A stretch of 43,527 bases of DNA from Parastagonospora avenae f. sp. tritici 18332-5 (lineage: Eukaryota > Ascomycota > Dothideomycetes > Pleosporales > Phaeosphaeriaceae): NCBI GenBank assembly GCA_022559985.1, contig JAFJTR010000141.1:1-43527 (forward strand), read 5' to 3'. Both the position numbers and the translations under genes were made by a program. The notes under the pieces were generated by a model. It searched no databases and was not told the DNA's origin. It was given only the letters and a program-made list of their open reading frames with translations. Positions 9,793 through 19,696 of this stretch are shown one piece after another. Every line of letters begins with the position of its first letter. The first letter of the stretch is position 1.

Positions 9793-11480
9793 TCAATGTA
9801 TGCCAAAAATTTTCACCCCAGTGTCTTTTTTCGTGGGCAGTATGTCTTTTTGCTTCCACCTGAAAGCTTTAAGCATTTGGAACATATCGACGCAAAATCT
9901 TTCGACCTCGGTGCTAAAACGGCTGTCGCGGAAGAGGCAAGACACAAACTCTCTCGGAAGCGTCGGGGAATTGTGATCTTGGCTGCAACAAGTACGTTGA
10001 GCGAGTTCAAGTGCTTGAAGATAGTATCCTAAGACAATGCGGGTAGCCGCGTTCCGTGGATCGAGGTCGCGCCGGTCGTTGCAAGGGTCACAACGCCATA
10101 GAGAAAGCCGGCCATTTCCGTCTACAACTTCTTGTATGGTATCCAGGACGAATCCGCACACCAAGTTCAACATTGAGTCGTTTCTGTTGATCGAGATGAG
10201 CTTCAGTGAATGATCAACGACCGCCGCTCGTTTTGCGACACATGTTTGCACATCGTGTTCAGAGTCAAATCACCAGATGTGTCGAGGAGCCTTGGGTAAT
10301 TGGCGCGCGGGCCAGGGGTGGTTGATTTTCAAGTTGCATGCAGGCTCGCTAGATACAAGATCAGAACAGTAGGATGGAAGACTAGGGTGATGCTGTCCGA
10401 CAGATGGCGGAATGTTCAAGAGAACAAGAGACTGCTCACCGCCGAATACAGCCTTGGCAAAGGATAGATATTTCGTCCAATATTTGGAGCGAGAGCCATC
10501 ACTGTAGTCAATCTTGAATGAAAGATGAGCCTGGAGACTCTCAGAAAAGATACCAGCGACCGCCCAGACTTGGTCAAGCTGTTCAGTAACCTTCCTGTGC
10601 CTGATATGGTACAGCAAACTCGGTAGTTCCGCAAGTTGCACTGGTGTATGGTTGCCCTTGGTATGTCTCCAATCAATGACACTACAAGCGTTATAGGCAA
10701 TAGACAACGACAAATCGAGATCTAGGATTTGATCGTACATGTAGTGGTTAACCCCGGGAACTACATAAGAACTACTTGCTCCCTGTTCCGGATAGTAAAA
10801 GGCCACGAAGTCTTCCAGGAGTCTCCAAGTTTTTCCAGATACTATGCCTCCGCGCTTTGCAAGCACAAATTCTTGAAAAGTCCACAGGCGTGTGAACCAT
10901 TGGTGTTGAAAAAGGCGGAATAGCCTATCCTAGAAAGCGTTACCGTCTGGAGGCCAGTCTGACTTTCTCGAATGGATGTCTCTCGTAGCATCTGTAGGCA
11001 CCTACGATCTCGAAAGCTTGCGTACTCTGGGCAACTCTTCTATAAAAGTCGTGACCAAAGAATGTGAGGCTGCCAGCCAGATGAAGACTGCGCGTGCTTT
11101 GGAGTATACCAGGCGCATCAGCGGAATCTGCATAACATGCTCTTCCGAGTTCCTCTGATCAATACAATTAGCATCTACCCAGAGCTTCCTTCCAGCCCCC
11201 GCTAAGAATACCAGCAGCTCATGAAGAGTCGGTGTGATAGACACCGGGCATCCATTGCACATCACACTGATGGACGCAGGCGCGGTGCCCCAAACGTACG
11301 ACACTGCTTCATAATTATGCTCTTCCTCAAGCGCCACACGGGAGATATAAAGCTCCAACGTATTCGCGGAGTCGTCTATGGGAAGACATGCTGCAAGGAG
11401 GGCTCAGTGACCCATTCAGTCTGCAACAGGCGGATCTGACCAGATGCTAAGGGTTGGTCGTCGTTAGGCGACGGTTCGTG
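9793..11480 (-). pseudogene. HET-domain (heterokaryon incompatibility) gene with three in-frame stops
   Basis: The HET domain is found in fungal allorecognition proteins that trigger cell death on fusion of unlike hyphae. One minus-strand frame from about 11388 to 9793 carries the whole protein. It has NYEAVSYVWG, LWVDANCIDQRNSEEHVMQ and AVFIWLA, then SDWPPDGNAF and QHQWFTRLWTFQEFVLAKR, then a long C-terminal region. The frame is interrupted by TAG at 11004-11002, TAG at 10932-10930 and TGA at 10272-10270. Reading resumes in the same frame each time, and no introns with a branch point explain the stops. Each is one transition away from Gln, Trp or Arg. A further N-terminal piece (DQPLASGQIRLLQ, about 11466-11421) lies in a different frame, implying an indel near 11390-11400, and I find no start codon for it. 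The locus is best read as a decayed HET gene, not fragmented small genes. Confidence 0.8.
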
Positions 11481-12680
11481 GAAATAAAGTACTAAAGCGA
11501 CCCTGCCTCAGACTTCTCAAAGGGTTTGCTGGCGGAATCCATAGCCACTGAACCAGGCTGCGAATTGTAAGAGGAGCAGTTACGAAAGAGCGGAGGAGGG
11601 CTTCGCTTCCACATAATAATAACGCCGATGCTAGGCTGCTGACCTTGCATATAGCAATCTGTCAGATTTAAAGGGTTCTTAATGATGTTGATAGTTGAAT
11701 TGATTGATTGTCTTCTGGTCTGATCTATGAACAGGTGGCTTTTATCCCCCGCCCTCGTGCGACCAGCTGCGCGGTCCATTCCATGCAGTTCCATTCCAGC
11801 CGAGCCTGTGTTACGGCCAGCCTTGGTCATATCTGACACAATCACTCATACGGTAAGGAAATGGCCCCCACTTACCGCCTTTAGCAACCTAATGATCTTC
11901 ACTACAGACATGGAGGAACCTCGCGCTGACGTTGAAACATCGTCAATGAACCATGGGAGGACCAGGTACCAATACCGCGGCATCTACACTTTCTAAGTAC
12001 CAGGCACACCAACGAATCGAGAAACGTGACTCCTCGTCGGCAGAAAGCATCGCATTAGTCTTGCGAAGTTGTATTACTCTTAGGATGTGTTGAAGGTCGA
12101 AATCAGACGCCCAAAGCGATGCGCCACGCCCTATTGTCAACAAATCGATGCACGGCTGATTCTCGATATCAAGTCCTCACTCCAGCTACTCTACGACATG
12201 GAATACACCAATGCACCACTCCTCAAACTCCATGATACATCGCTCACCAAAAATCATAAATCCTCACACACGTCCCAATCAAACAAAAAAATCAAATGTA
12301 ACAATCATCTCATTCCCATTCACGCTATCAAAAATGCACCGCAGCCCAGGTATCTATGCGTCCCTATCCAATCCCAACCAAAAACCCACAAATCTTACAA
12401 GAAAAGAAAACAAAGAAAAAAGTGGAAAAATAGCGAATGTAAAGGTACTCGACAAAGTTAAAAGCCTTATAGTCCCCTTCATCAAATGCGCTCGTACCCT
12501 ACAAGCACAAATCCCAAAAACGCCCGCTAATCCAGATAAACGAAGCGGACCTCATGCATGCAAACTTTTGCGTTTCTCGCGAAACACGACCTATCTTCTT
12601 CTTCTTTCTTTCTTTCTTTCTTTCTCGCACGTACTAAATACGTCCTGTTTGTGTAATATCTGTGCTGTTTCTCCACCTCC
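11481..12680. other. Intergenic region between the HET pseudogene and the kinase gene
   Basis: It lies upstream of the HET relic and downstream of the kinase. The stretch 12230-12480 is A-rich on the + strand. I see no gene with recognisable features; the open frames are short and composition-driven. Confidence 0.5.
12594..12625. repeat. (TTTC)n / TTC microsatellite
   Basis: A TTC run passes into about five TTTC units, just beyond the stop codon of the kinase gene, so it probably lies in its 3' untranslated region (as GAAA on the sense strand). Confidence 0.85.
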
Positions 12681-15600
12681 TCAGCCTAACCAAATCTCCG
12701 CGCCCAAATAATCATCCAAATCGCTCCCGCCCCTCGTCGGCGACCCCTCCCGACTCTGGCTCGGGCTCAAATACTCATCGATAAAACTCGAGCGTGGGGT
12801 CGGGATATACAACGGCTGGTACGAGACGCCTGATTTCGGTGGCGTGAGCGGGTTGCTATCGATAGCTTTGTGATGGAAGTCTGGAATACGTATGCTTGGC
12901 GGGCGAATCGTGGCGTTTGAGGATTTCTCATCTAGAGGTTTGTCGCATGCCGGGTGGATGTTGCTGCCTAGTTTGGACGAGGGTGTGGGTGTGGCGAGGG
13001 AGTAGTCCGGGAATGTGAGGGGTTTGACTTCGAGTTGGGAGGCGCGCACGCCGGGGCCGAATGTCACGCCGTCTTTCGAGTCCCAGAGCGATTCACTGAC
13101 GATATCGTCTTCCTCGTTGAGTTGGAAGTCGCGGATACTGCCGTCCAGGCTGCGGCGTACTGGTTCGCTATCGTAAAGTATCCGTTCTGGCTCCGCGAAG
13201 CCTGAGTCTTGGTGAAGGGGCATGCGGTAGCCGGTTGCGACAGAGAAGCCGGTGTCGGTTCGCCGCGCGCGCTCTGGGAGATCAAAGATGGAGAAGCCGG
13301 TGTTGACGCGGGATGGCCCGACTGAAGTCGATACGGAAGAGCTCAGGTCGACTTCGAGCTCGAGATCTGCAAGTTCCAGGGGATCTGAAATAGCAGGAAA
13401 TCGACTTCGGATTGGTGAGGCTTGTGGCGAGTTATGCTGTGGTTGCGCCTGAGCCAATTGATGCACACGGTCGCTGAAGGAAGCTCTGCCGTCTACGCTT
13501 GTTTGCTGTCCAGTTTCAGGCTGCAGCAGACTGGTCTGAGGTGCCTGCGGCTCAATTGGCATGAGCGCAGAAAAGTTGAGAGGCGTGTCTTCAACCGGTT
13601 TGTTGGTCGCGAATGAATTCTTCACCTCGACAGGGGGTGCGAATGAGTTCTCCATCTCGGCAGGGGGTGTGGTGATGCAAATCTCCTTTGGTTCTTGAGT
13701 GGCAAAGTCATGCACACTGATGTCGCCACATCCTCTTTGCACAAGCTTCGTATCTCCGTCGACATAGATTTGTTCCCATCGTGTCTCCCTACTGGCCGGA
13801 AGGCTGGCAAGTTCGTTCTCCAGCTCTGAGTCATCAAGCGACATGACTGATCGGTGACCAGGGTATGGCGAGCAGTCGCTTCTCCTAAAGCTTTGTGCAT
13901 CGCCTGGTGAGCGGCCACGGTTATTGTCATGATCGGGCATGATGTAGGAGCCTGAAGAGGCAGGGTATTCCGTAGGCGGTACCTTTACGTCTTCAAACGA
14001 TGATTTCTGCCTCGAGTGGCGGCGATGTTGCGTGATGTCGTGCAGATCGACAGCTGTGGCAGGGTCAATGTACTCCTTGTCGCTCCTATGCGTGGAGACG
14101 CTTTCTCTTGAGGTCACGGTAGGCTTCATCTCGATGACCTGGTACGGCGGTGGGAATTGCTTGAGAAGCTGCGAGGCCGAGGGTCGATTGCGTGGTAGAC
14201 TGCTCATACATGCTCGCACAACGTCTCTGAAGTAATCGGGAATGTCGGACCGGGGACGCTCCATGGTCTTGACCAGTGGTCGGTCCTGTCGTTCTGGCTC
14301 ATCTTGTTGTTCCGCAATTGCCCAGAGCACCATGCCAAGCTGGTAGAGATCCGACTTCACTCCTATGTATATCGATATCCGTTGGCCGCTCTCGATGAGC
14401 TTCGCCAGCTCAGGCGGCTCCCAACCCACTGGACATCCGCGGCGGTTGATGTCGATGATCTTGGCGTCGTCGTGTTTGTCGATGACAATATTTGATAGTG
14501 TGAAATCGCCTTGCACGTAACCTGCTTCATGAATTTCAGAAAGTCCTTCGACAATCTGTCGCGCCCACTTTTCGCGACGTTCCCAAGGTAATAGGTCGGT
14601 TGGCTTGAAGTCGTAGATCATGTCGACTAGTGCCCCTTGATCGGCATAGCTGATCAGCAGTCCTTTGATCAGCTCGTTCGTCTCGTCCACAATGATACCT
14701 TCGAATTTGATGACAGACTTGGAGTCTTGCAAGCTGCACAGCGCATTGATCTCGTATAGAAACTCCTCGACGGCATCAGGTCCGGGAATTTCTTTCTTGA
14801 TGAGCGGCTTGTTGTTGACAGCCACCTTGTACACGAAGCCGGAAATGTGCGAGTCGAAGCAGATGGCGTTCTCCTTGAAGCGCTTGCAGTCGAGATGCTC
14901 GATGGAGGAGGTCGAGGGGTACGGGATGATCTCGTTAACATCTTCGGTAACGTGGACGTGGAGGCGGCCATCGGTGGTTTCTAGCTTGAGGTTTGTCACG
15001 GTGTCGTAAAACTGAATGCCGCCGAGCGATCCGCGTATCGCTTCGTATATCCTGGCGCTCTTGTCGCGTTGGTAATGCAGCGTCTTGAGATCCGCTTCGA
15101 GAGAATCGGGTTCAAGCTGACGGTAATCACATGACACAGTCACTCTCCTCCACTTGTTGGGCTCTTCGGCGTATGTGAGGAAGAACTTCTCGCGATCGGA
15201 CAGGTCGCGGAAGTGCATGCTGAGGTTTAATATCCACCGTGCTTCCAGCTCTTCTTGCAACCGGATGTCGTCTACATCCGACACCGATTGTTGTGAACCT
15301 CGCTCTGAGAACTCGTCCACTACGTCGAGCTGCGGTGGCTCACCCGCAGACAGATGGTCTAAGCTCTCGCCATAGTCGACCTGCCGTGCGCCTGCGGGCA
15401 GGTTCTGATCTGACGCGCCGCCTATCGTGGGCTCGGGCAGTTGTTTCTGCTGTATTTCGCTGTCCTGGGGACTTAGGACGTCCGGCGCAGACATGGAGGG
15501 GGCGGAAATAGGGGGCGGAGAGAAGGCGCGTCGCGGAAAAGGGGTGGGTTTTCGGTCTGCGGACGACGCTCGTCGCTGCTCGGGCTCGGGTGGGACTTCG

Positions 15601-15962
15601 AGTAGCTTGTCTCTCTTTTCGCTGTTCATGCGCTTGAACGTCAGTGAGCGTGGCAGCCCAGGGACGACCCTCCTGCTGTTCTTCCGATCCAGCAGCCCGC
15701 TCGTTCTTGACGCGTGCTCCCCACTTGAATGCGGCCGCCCAATCTCCTTGTTGCTCTCATCCTCCACCTTCAATGAGGGTACGGGCGGTGGCGGAGGCAG
15801 CTGTGGCTCGCCATCCTCTCTCTTCAGCCATGAGCCAATCTTCTGGAAGTTGAGGCGCTCCCACACACTGCGGTGCTCGTTCACTTCAGACCGCGCCCGC
15901 TGTCTACTGCGACTGCGGCTTGACTCTCCATTTCCATTGTCTGTGGCTAGTAGATGGGGCAT
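12681..15962 (-). CDS. Large fungal protein-kinase-like protein with a divergent catalytic core
   Basis: Single open frame of 1093 aa from ATG 15962. Residues 1-230 are Ser/Pro/Arg-rich and disordered. A conserved-looking module follows (about 235-370, with RWILNLSMHFRDLSDREKFFL). The kinase-like domain spans about 370-610. The probable ATP lysine is in LIKKEI and the helix-C glutamate in FLYEINAL. The catalytic loop reads YVQGDFTLSNIVI (about 482-494): the HRD histidine and arginine are replaced by Gln-Gly and the usual KxxN lysine by Thr, but Asp and Asn remain. The DFG motif is DIN, and APE is WEPPE. ATP and metal contacts may survive, so activity is possible but reduced or atypical. The C-terminal 480 residues are low complexity with many Ser and Pro. 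No introns are needed. It is not assignable to a named yeast kinase. No function beyond a signalling or scaffold role can be inferred. Confidence 0.8.
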   Translation of the reverse strand: MPHLLATDNGNGESSRSRSRQRARSEVNEHRSVWERLNFQKIGSWLKREDGEPQLPPPPPVPSLKVEDESNKEIGRPHSSGEHASRTSGLLDRKNSRRVVPGLPRSLTFKRMNSEKRDKLLEVPPEPEQRRASSADRKPTPFPRRAFSPPPISAPSMSAPDVLSPQDSEIQQKQLPEPTIGGASDQNLPAGARQVDYGESLDHLSAGEPPQLDVVDEFSERGSQQSVSDVDDIRLQEELEARWILNLSMHFRDLSDREKFFLTYAEEPNKWRRVTVSCDYRQLEPDSLEADLKTLHYQRDKSARIYEAIRGSLGGIQFYDTVTNLKLETTDGRLHVHVTEDVNEIIPYPSTSSIEHLDCKRFKENAICFDSHISGFVYKVAVNNKPLIKKEIPGPDAVEEFLYEINALCSLQDSKSVIKFEGIIVDETNELIKGLLISYADQGALVDMIYDFKPTDLLPWERREKWARQIVEGLSEIHEAGYVQGDFTLSNIVIDKHDDAKIIDINRRGCPVGWEPPELAKLIESGQRISIYIGVKSDLYQLGMVLWAIAEQQDEPERQDRPLVKTMERPRSDIPDYFRDVVRACMSSLPRNRPSASQLLKQFPPPYQVIEMKPTVTSRESVSTHRSDKEYIDPATAVDLHDITQHRRHSRQKSSFEDVKVPPTEYPASSGSYIMPDHDNNRGRSPGDAQSFRRSDCSPYPGHRSVMSLDDSELENELASLPASRETRWEQIYVDGDTKLVQRGCGDISVHDFATQEPKEICITTPPAEMENSFAPPVEVKNSFATNKPVEDTPLNFSALMPIEPQAPQTSLLQPETGQQTSVDGRASFSDRVHQLAQAQPQHNSPQASPIRSRFPAISDPLELADLELEVDLSSSVSTSVGPSRVNTGFSIFDLPERARRTDTGFSVATGYRMPLHQDSGFAEPERILYDSEPVRRSLDGSIRDFQLNEEDDIVSESLWDSKDGVTFGPGVRASQLEVKPLTFPDYSLATPTPSSKLGSNIHPACDKPLDEKSSNATIRPPSIRIPDFHHKAIDSNPLTPPKSGVSYQPLYIPTPRSSFIDEYLSPSQSREGSPTRGGSDLDDYLGAEIWLG

Positions 15963-17955
15963 TGTCTGCTATTGCAACCGCAAACGCACCGCAAGACGCG
16001 GCGTGGCGAGGTTCCTCAGCTCGCGCGGCCTTCTTATCCCTCTCTGCCAGCTTTCAAGGTGCGTCAGGTAACGTGCGCCGACTCGTCGTCACGGGATGTG
16101 TGCTGCGGAGGCGTTACTGGTCGGATGTGTATCGATTGGAGAGGCTGTTATCGCTTTGGCGCCGTCCTCCTGCCGTGTCCTGGTTGTGTGTAACTGTGGC
16201 TGTTCGCATCCATCGATCTAGTTTATGCTTTGCGCCTGGATGCCGTGTTTGCGCATTTGCAGTCCTCTGTCGGCTTGCCGTCGCTGCGTTCTCCTGAGTG
16301 CTCTCGGGCAATAGAATTTCCGCTTGACCGGCTTCCTAATCCCGCAGAGCACAGCCCGTGATATTATTGAGGCCCAAGCGACATGCCAATACCCTCACGT
16401 TGGCGCCTAACCACGAATTAACCGCCCGTCCAAAGAAAAGATAGCAATGGCAGTGCAGAGTCCGGAATGAGGCTCGAAAGGGCACAGAGGAAAAGGCTGA
16501 AAATTCGGCTTCGGGGTGGCGACAGGGAATGGGTGAAGTCTGAGTCTGAGTCCGTCCGATGTGAGATGAGATGGGGATGCGATGCGCCAGATGAGGCTGC
16601 CCAATCAGCACTAGCTCGCACCCTGAACGCGACCAGGCTACGCCGCAACACTGTAATCTGCAATCGTAATCGGTGACCGTATCAGGAAGAGGCTGGAGAG
16701 TGACACAACGCGGCTGTATCGGTGCGAGTCTCACGAGAGCGGGGGAGGAGAAGAGACGCTTTTGCAGAATTGCGTGTGCATGTGCAGCCACCGCAGTGTT
16801 TTGCTTGCTTGCCCCCATTGGCGTGGCGGTCAAGCAACCCAACACTGCATTGGACAGGAGACCTGCCGCCCTGCATCAACAACAGCGCAGTCGGCCCAAA
16901 TCAAGGCCCTTTTCATCCGAATCAGACGCACCGTGAGCATGCGTCGACCTGCGAGACACGACAGCCCTGCAATTGATTGGCGCGGAGCCGTATGTGCCAG
17001 CCACTTTACAAAACTGCGGTGAGTCGCACAATCTGACCACCGCTTGTCGATATTCCTCTACCCACCCTTCTTCCAACAATGGCGGGACTTGCTGAAAATA
17101 CTGTATCCTCAATCCTCCGCCATCAGCCGGCATTGATTGTAGTCCCCTCTTTTGGGCGCGCATACATTAGTCCAGACACAACCGAGTGCTAATTCCTTCA
17201 CACGCCCTGCAGGCAGTGTCGCTTTAGGTACCTTCGGCTATGTTCACATACACAGAGCCCCACAGCTGCGTCGCACAGGAGACGTGCAGCCCACTACTGC
17301 ACGTCGTGGTCCTGCAGCTGTCGCTTTTCGGGAAAACTGATCTCTCCATCCTCGGAGCCGGAACACCAGCTGCAAGAGCATGGAAATTCTCCAGCAGTGC
17401 AACCTTGATCTTGCACAATTGATGCATTCGACGCGGCTGTCACAATCGCATCGCGCTTGCTGCAATCCTAACTTCAAGTCTTCACCGGTACCTTTCCCAG
17501 CACGAAGTGAAGCTTACCCCGTCCCACTCCTCAACACCACCAACGCGCACGCTTCACGATGTATGACAACACACCTCATATACTCCCATCTATATGTCCT
17601 GATTCGTTCCCTCCTGTTCGCATAAACATATAGTATGCGTTGTCTACCCAGGGGCTTTGACACGTCAATCCAGTTCATGCGCGCGAGGCGCTGCGCCAGC
17701 GAATCAGACGAGACGACAACAACTTCAATCCTGCAAAACGTCCATGCGATTTATTTCCAGCAAGAGACATTGAGCGGCGCCGTGGCTTTTGTGAAATTTT
17801 GCACAGATTTCTCCACTTCTGCGGGACGGACGGATATCGTGCCGAGTGCCGACGTTGGACGCATGCTGTCATTGAACAATATATTGAGTATGCTGCATGG
17901 TCAGAGTTATGCGATTTTTTCCTTCGTGGAGTTGCTCCAACTTCCATGCTCCCAT
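15963..17955. other. Long intergenic region upstream of the kinase gene
   Basis: About 2 kb between the kinase start and the REI1-like stop, both minus-strand genes. It probably holds the kinase promoter and 5' leader. A CCAAT pentamer lies at 16601-16605. Scattered open frames of 60-170 codons on both strands overlap each other and show no domains; the 17635-18087 plus-strand frame runs antisense into the REI1-like gene and is rejected. Confidence 0.5.
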
Positions 17956-18936
17956 CTACCCAGCCTGATACACCGGATTCTGCTTCTTGTAATACTTGGT
18001 CAATACCGGCGCCTGCTCCATCTTATGTCTGTACGCCGTCTTCGCGCTCGTCTCTGCACTCCTCTGGCTCTTCTCCATGCGTTGTAACGTGAGGATCTGA
18101 GAATCTGCAATGCCAGATAAACTTAATTCGGCGTTTCGCGGACGAATGGTGAGGTGGCGATCGCTGGTAGGCGTAGAAGAAGAAGAAGCAATCGCAGCGC
18201 GCGCTCTGAGTCGAGGATGATTATTTTTGTTGCGATATGCATGCCGTAGTTTATGCGCCGAGTCGGATCTGCTGCCCATAGTTGCGCCAGAAGGTAACTT
18301 CCATTCCGTCTCCGATGTCTTGGTTACAATGGCATTCGCACCGCTCTTCAAGACCTCTTCTTCGCCCCCCTCATCCTCCTCCCAAAACTCCCACACATCC
18401 TCCCACCTCACCTTCCCGTGTCCCTTATCCTTCATATGCGTCCTGATACTAGTCAAACTCCCCTTCTGCGCCCCGCAATACAAGCACTCGTGGTGCGTGA
18501 AGACGAGTGTGTTGAGGAAGCCAAGGAAGGAAGACAGGTCGGATATGCGGTCGACATGAGGTATGAACAGTGCATGTTCGCTTGTCATGTGCGAGAGAGT
18601 GGCGTGTACCGAGTTCAATGCGGAGGAGCAGAAGAGACATTGCTCGACTGCTGCTATTCCCTCCTCCTCTTCTTCTCTTTCTTCTTCTTCTTCTTGCTTA
18701 TATCCCTCTTCCGCCTCTTCAATTGTAGCTGGTGACGCAAATCGCTTCCTCAACTTCCCCACAACCTGTGAACATGCCTCCTCATACTCCTCTTTCCCCC
18801 GCCCCTCTTCCCCCGCGATCCTGCGCCGCAAATTCCCCACATGCCAATCCGAGCGCATGTGTTCGCGCTGCGCCTTACTATCCACAAACCGCAAACCGCA
18901 AGTATTACACGAAAACGCCTGCATGGGAGTAGTCAT
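17956..18936 (-). CDS. REI1/ZNF622-like C2H2 zinc-finger protein (60S maturation factor family)
   Basis: Member of the family of yeast Rei1 and Reh1, cytosolic factors in late 60S ribosomal subunit maturation (release and recycling of Arx1/Alb1). It is a 326-aa single exon. Finger 1 is at residues 10-32 (C10, C13, H26, H32) and is followed by the typical WHVGNLRRRIA. A Glu-rich linker lies around 80-95. Two further fingers follow: CLFCSSALNSVHATLSHM with SEHALFIP, then HECLYCGAQKGSLTSIRTHM with DKGHGKV. The C-terminal block has LPSGATMGSR and ends in a basic segment with YYKKQN. Yeast Rei1 is 393 aa and filamentous orthologues are often longer, so this may be the shorter Reh1-like paralogue; one gene alone cannot settle that. 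Start: the first in-frame ATG, with the finger almost immediately after it, as in the family. Confidence 0.85.
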   Translation of the reverse strand: MTTPMQAFSCNTCGLRFVDSKAQREHMRSDWHVGNLRRRIAGEEGRGKEEYEEACSQVVGKLRKRFASPATIEEAEEGYKQEEEEEREEEEEGIAAVEQCLFCSSALNSVHATLSHMTSEHALFIPHVDRISDLSSFLGFLNTLVFTHHECLYCGAQKGSLTSIRTHMKDKGHGKVRWEDVWEFWEEDEGGEEEVLKSGANAIVTKTSETEWKLPSGATMGSRSDSAHKLRHAYRNKNNHPRLRARAAIASSSSTPTSDRHLTIRPRNAELSLSGIADSQILTLQRMEKSQRSAETSAKTAYRHKMEQAPVLTKYYKKQNPVYQAG

Positions 18937-19696
18937 GCTAATGTCGTTACTCTTCGTTCTTGTAAGTCTTTGATGGATAGGAGTGTTGGTGGTAAAAGAG
19001 AAAAGGTATGAAGCAACCTGCGGGTTTCCAGGAGTCGTTTGCGAATTGTTTGGAGTGAGTTTACTGAGGTATGCGGTATGTGTTATACCTACCTACGAAC
19101 AATACGACCTCCTACACGTCGTGGTATACAGGTCACGTGCCGTCCCTTCGCCACAATGACTCATCCTCGCTCACTCCACATCACCCACGATTACAAACAC
19201 CAATACTCGCCACGACATCAGCTTGCCGTCATTGTGCCAGCGACCGCGCCGCAGGCCCACGAGAATGCGTGTCACGGACATGCATGGTGGCTGAAGTCAG
19301 TCTAACCGCATTCGCAGGTACGTGCATGTGGCGATAGTGCGTGGTTTTGGTTGATGTCGTGGCCTGTAAATGTCACATATACATATATGCATTCCATTAA
19401 TACAGCTTTTCAACAAATCGCGACGTTCAGCGCGGTACAACGGCGCTCGGTCCGTCCCGCTGCGAGGCATGGAGGGATGATGCCCGTTCTGCTTCCGCAC
19501 GCAAGGGGTCAAGTCAAGCGAAGTGACAAGTTCGATATGAAGTGATGAGTTTATATATACCTATTATACACATTGGCCACGCGGACCGTGGCCCTCAAAG
19601 CCATCGTTTCTATACTAGGCGGTATGCAAATGCCAAAACGCCGCAGAATGCGCTGCTGCTCACTATCTTTTCGCGCTATCATACACGTGCATGCAC
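18937..19696. other. Intergenic region between the REI1-like and Lon genes
   Basis: Promoter side of the REI1-like gene and 3' side of the Lon gene. No credible gene or repeat; frames of 60-125 codons have no motif. Confidence 0.5.

Noticed and set aside
17635..18087. 150-codon plus-strand frame overlapping the REI1-like gene
   Set aside because: Antisense to a well-supported gene and motif-free.
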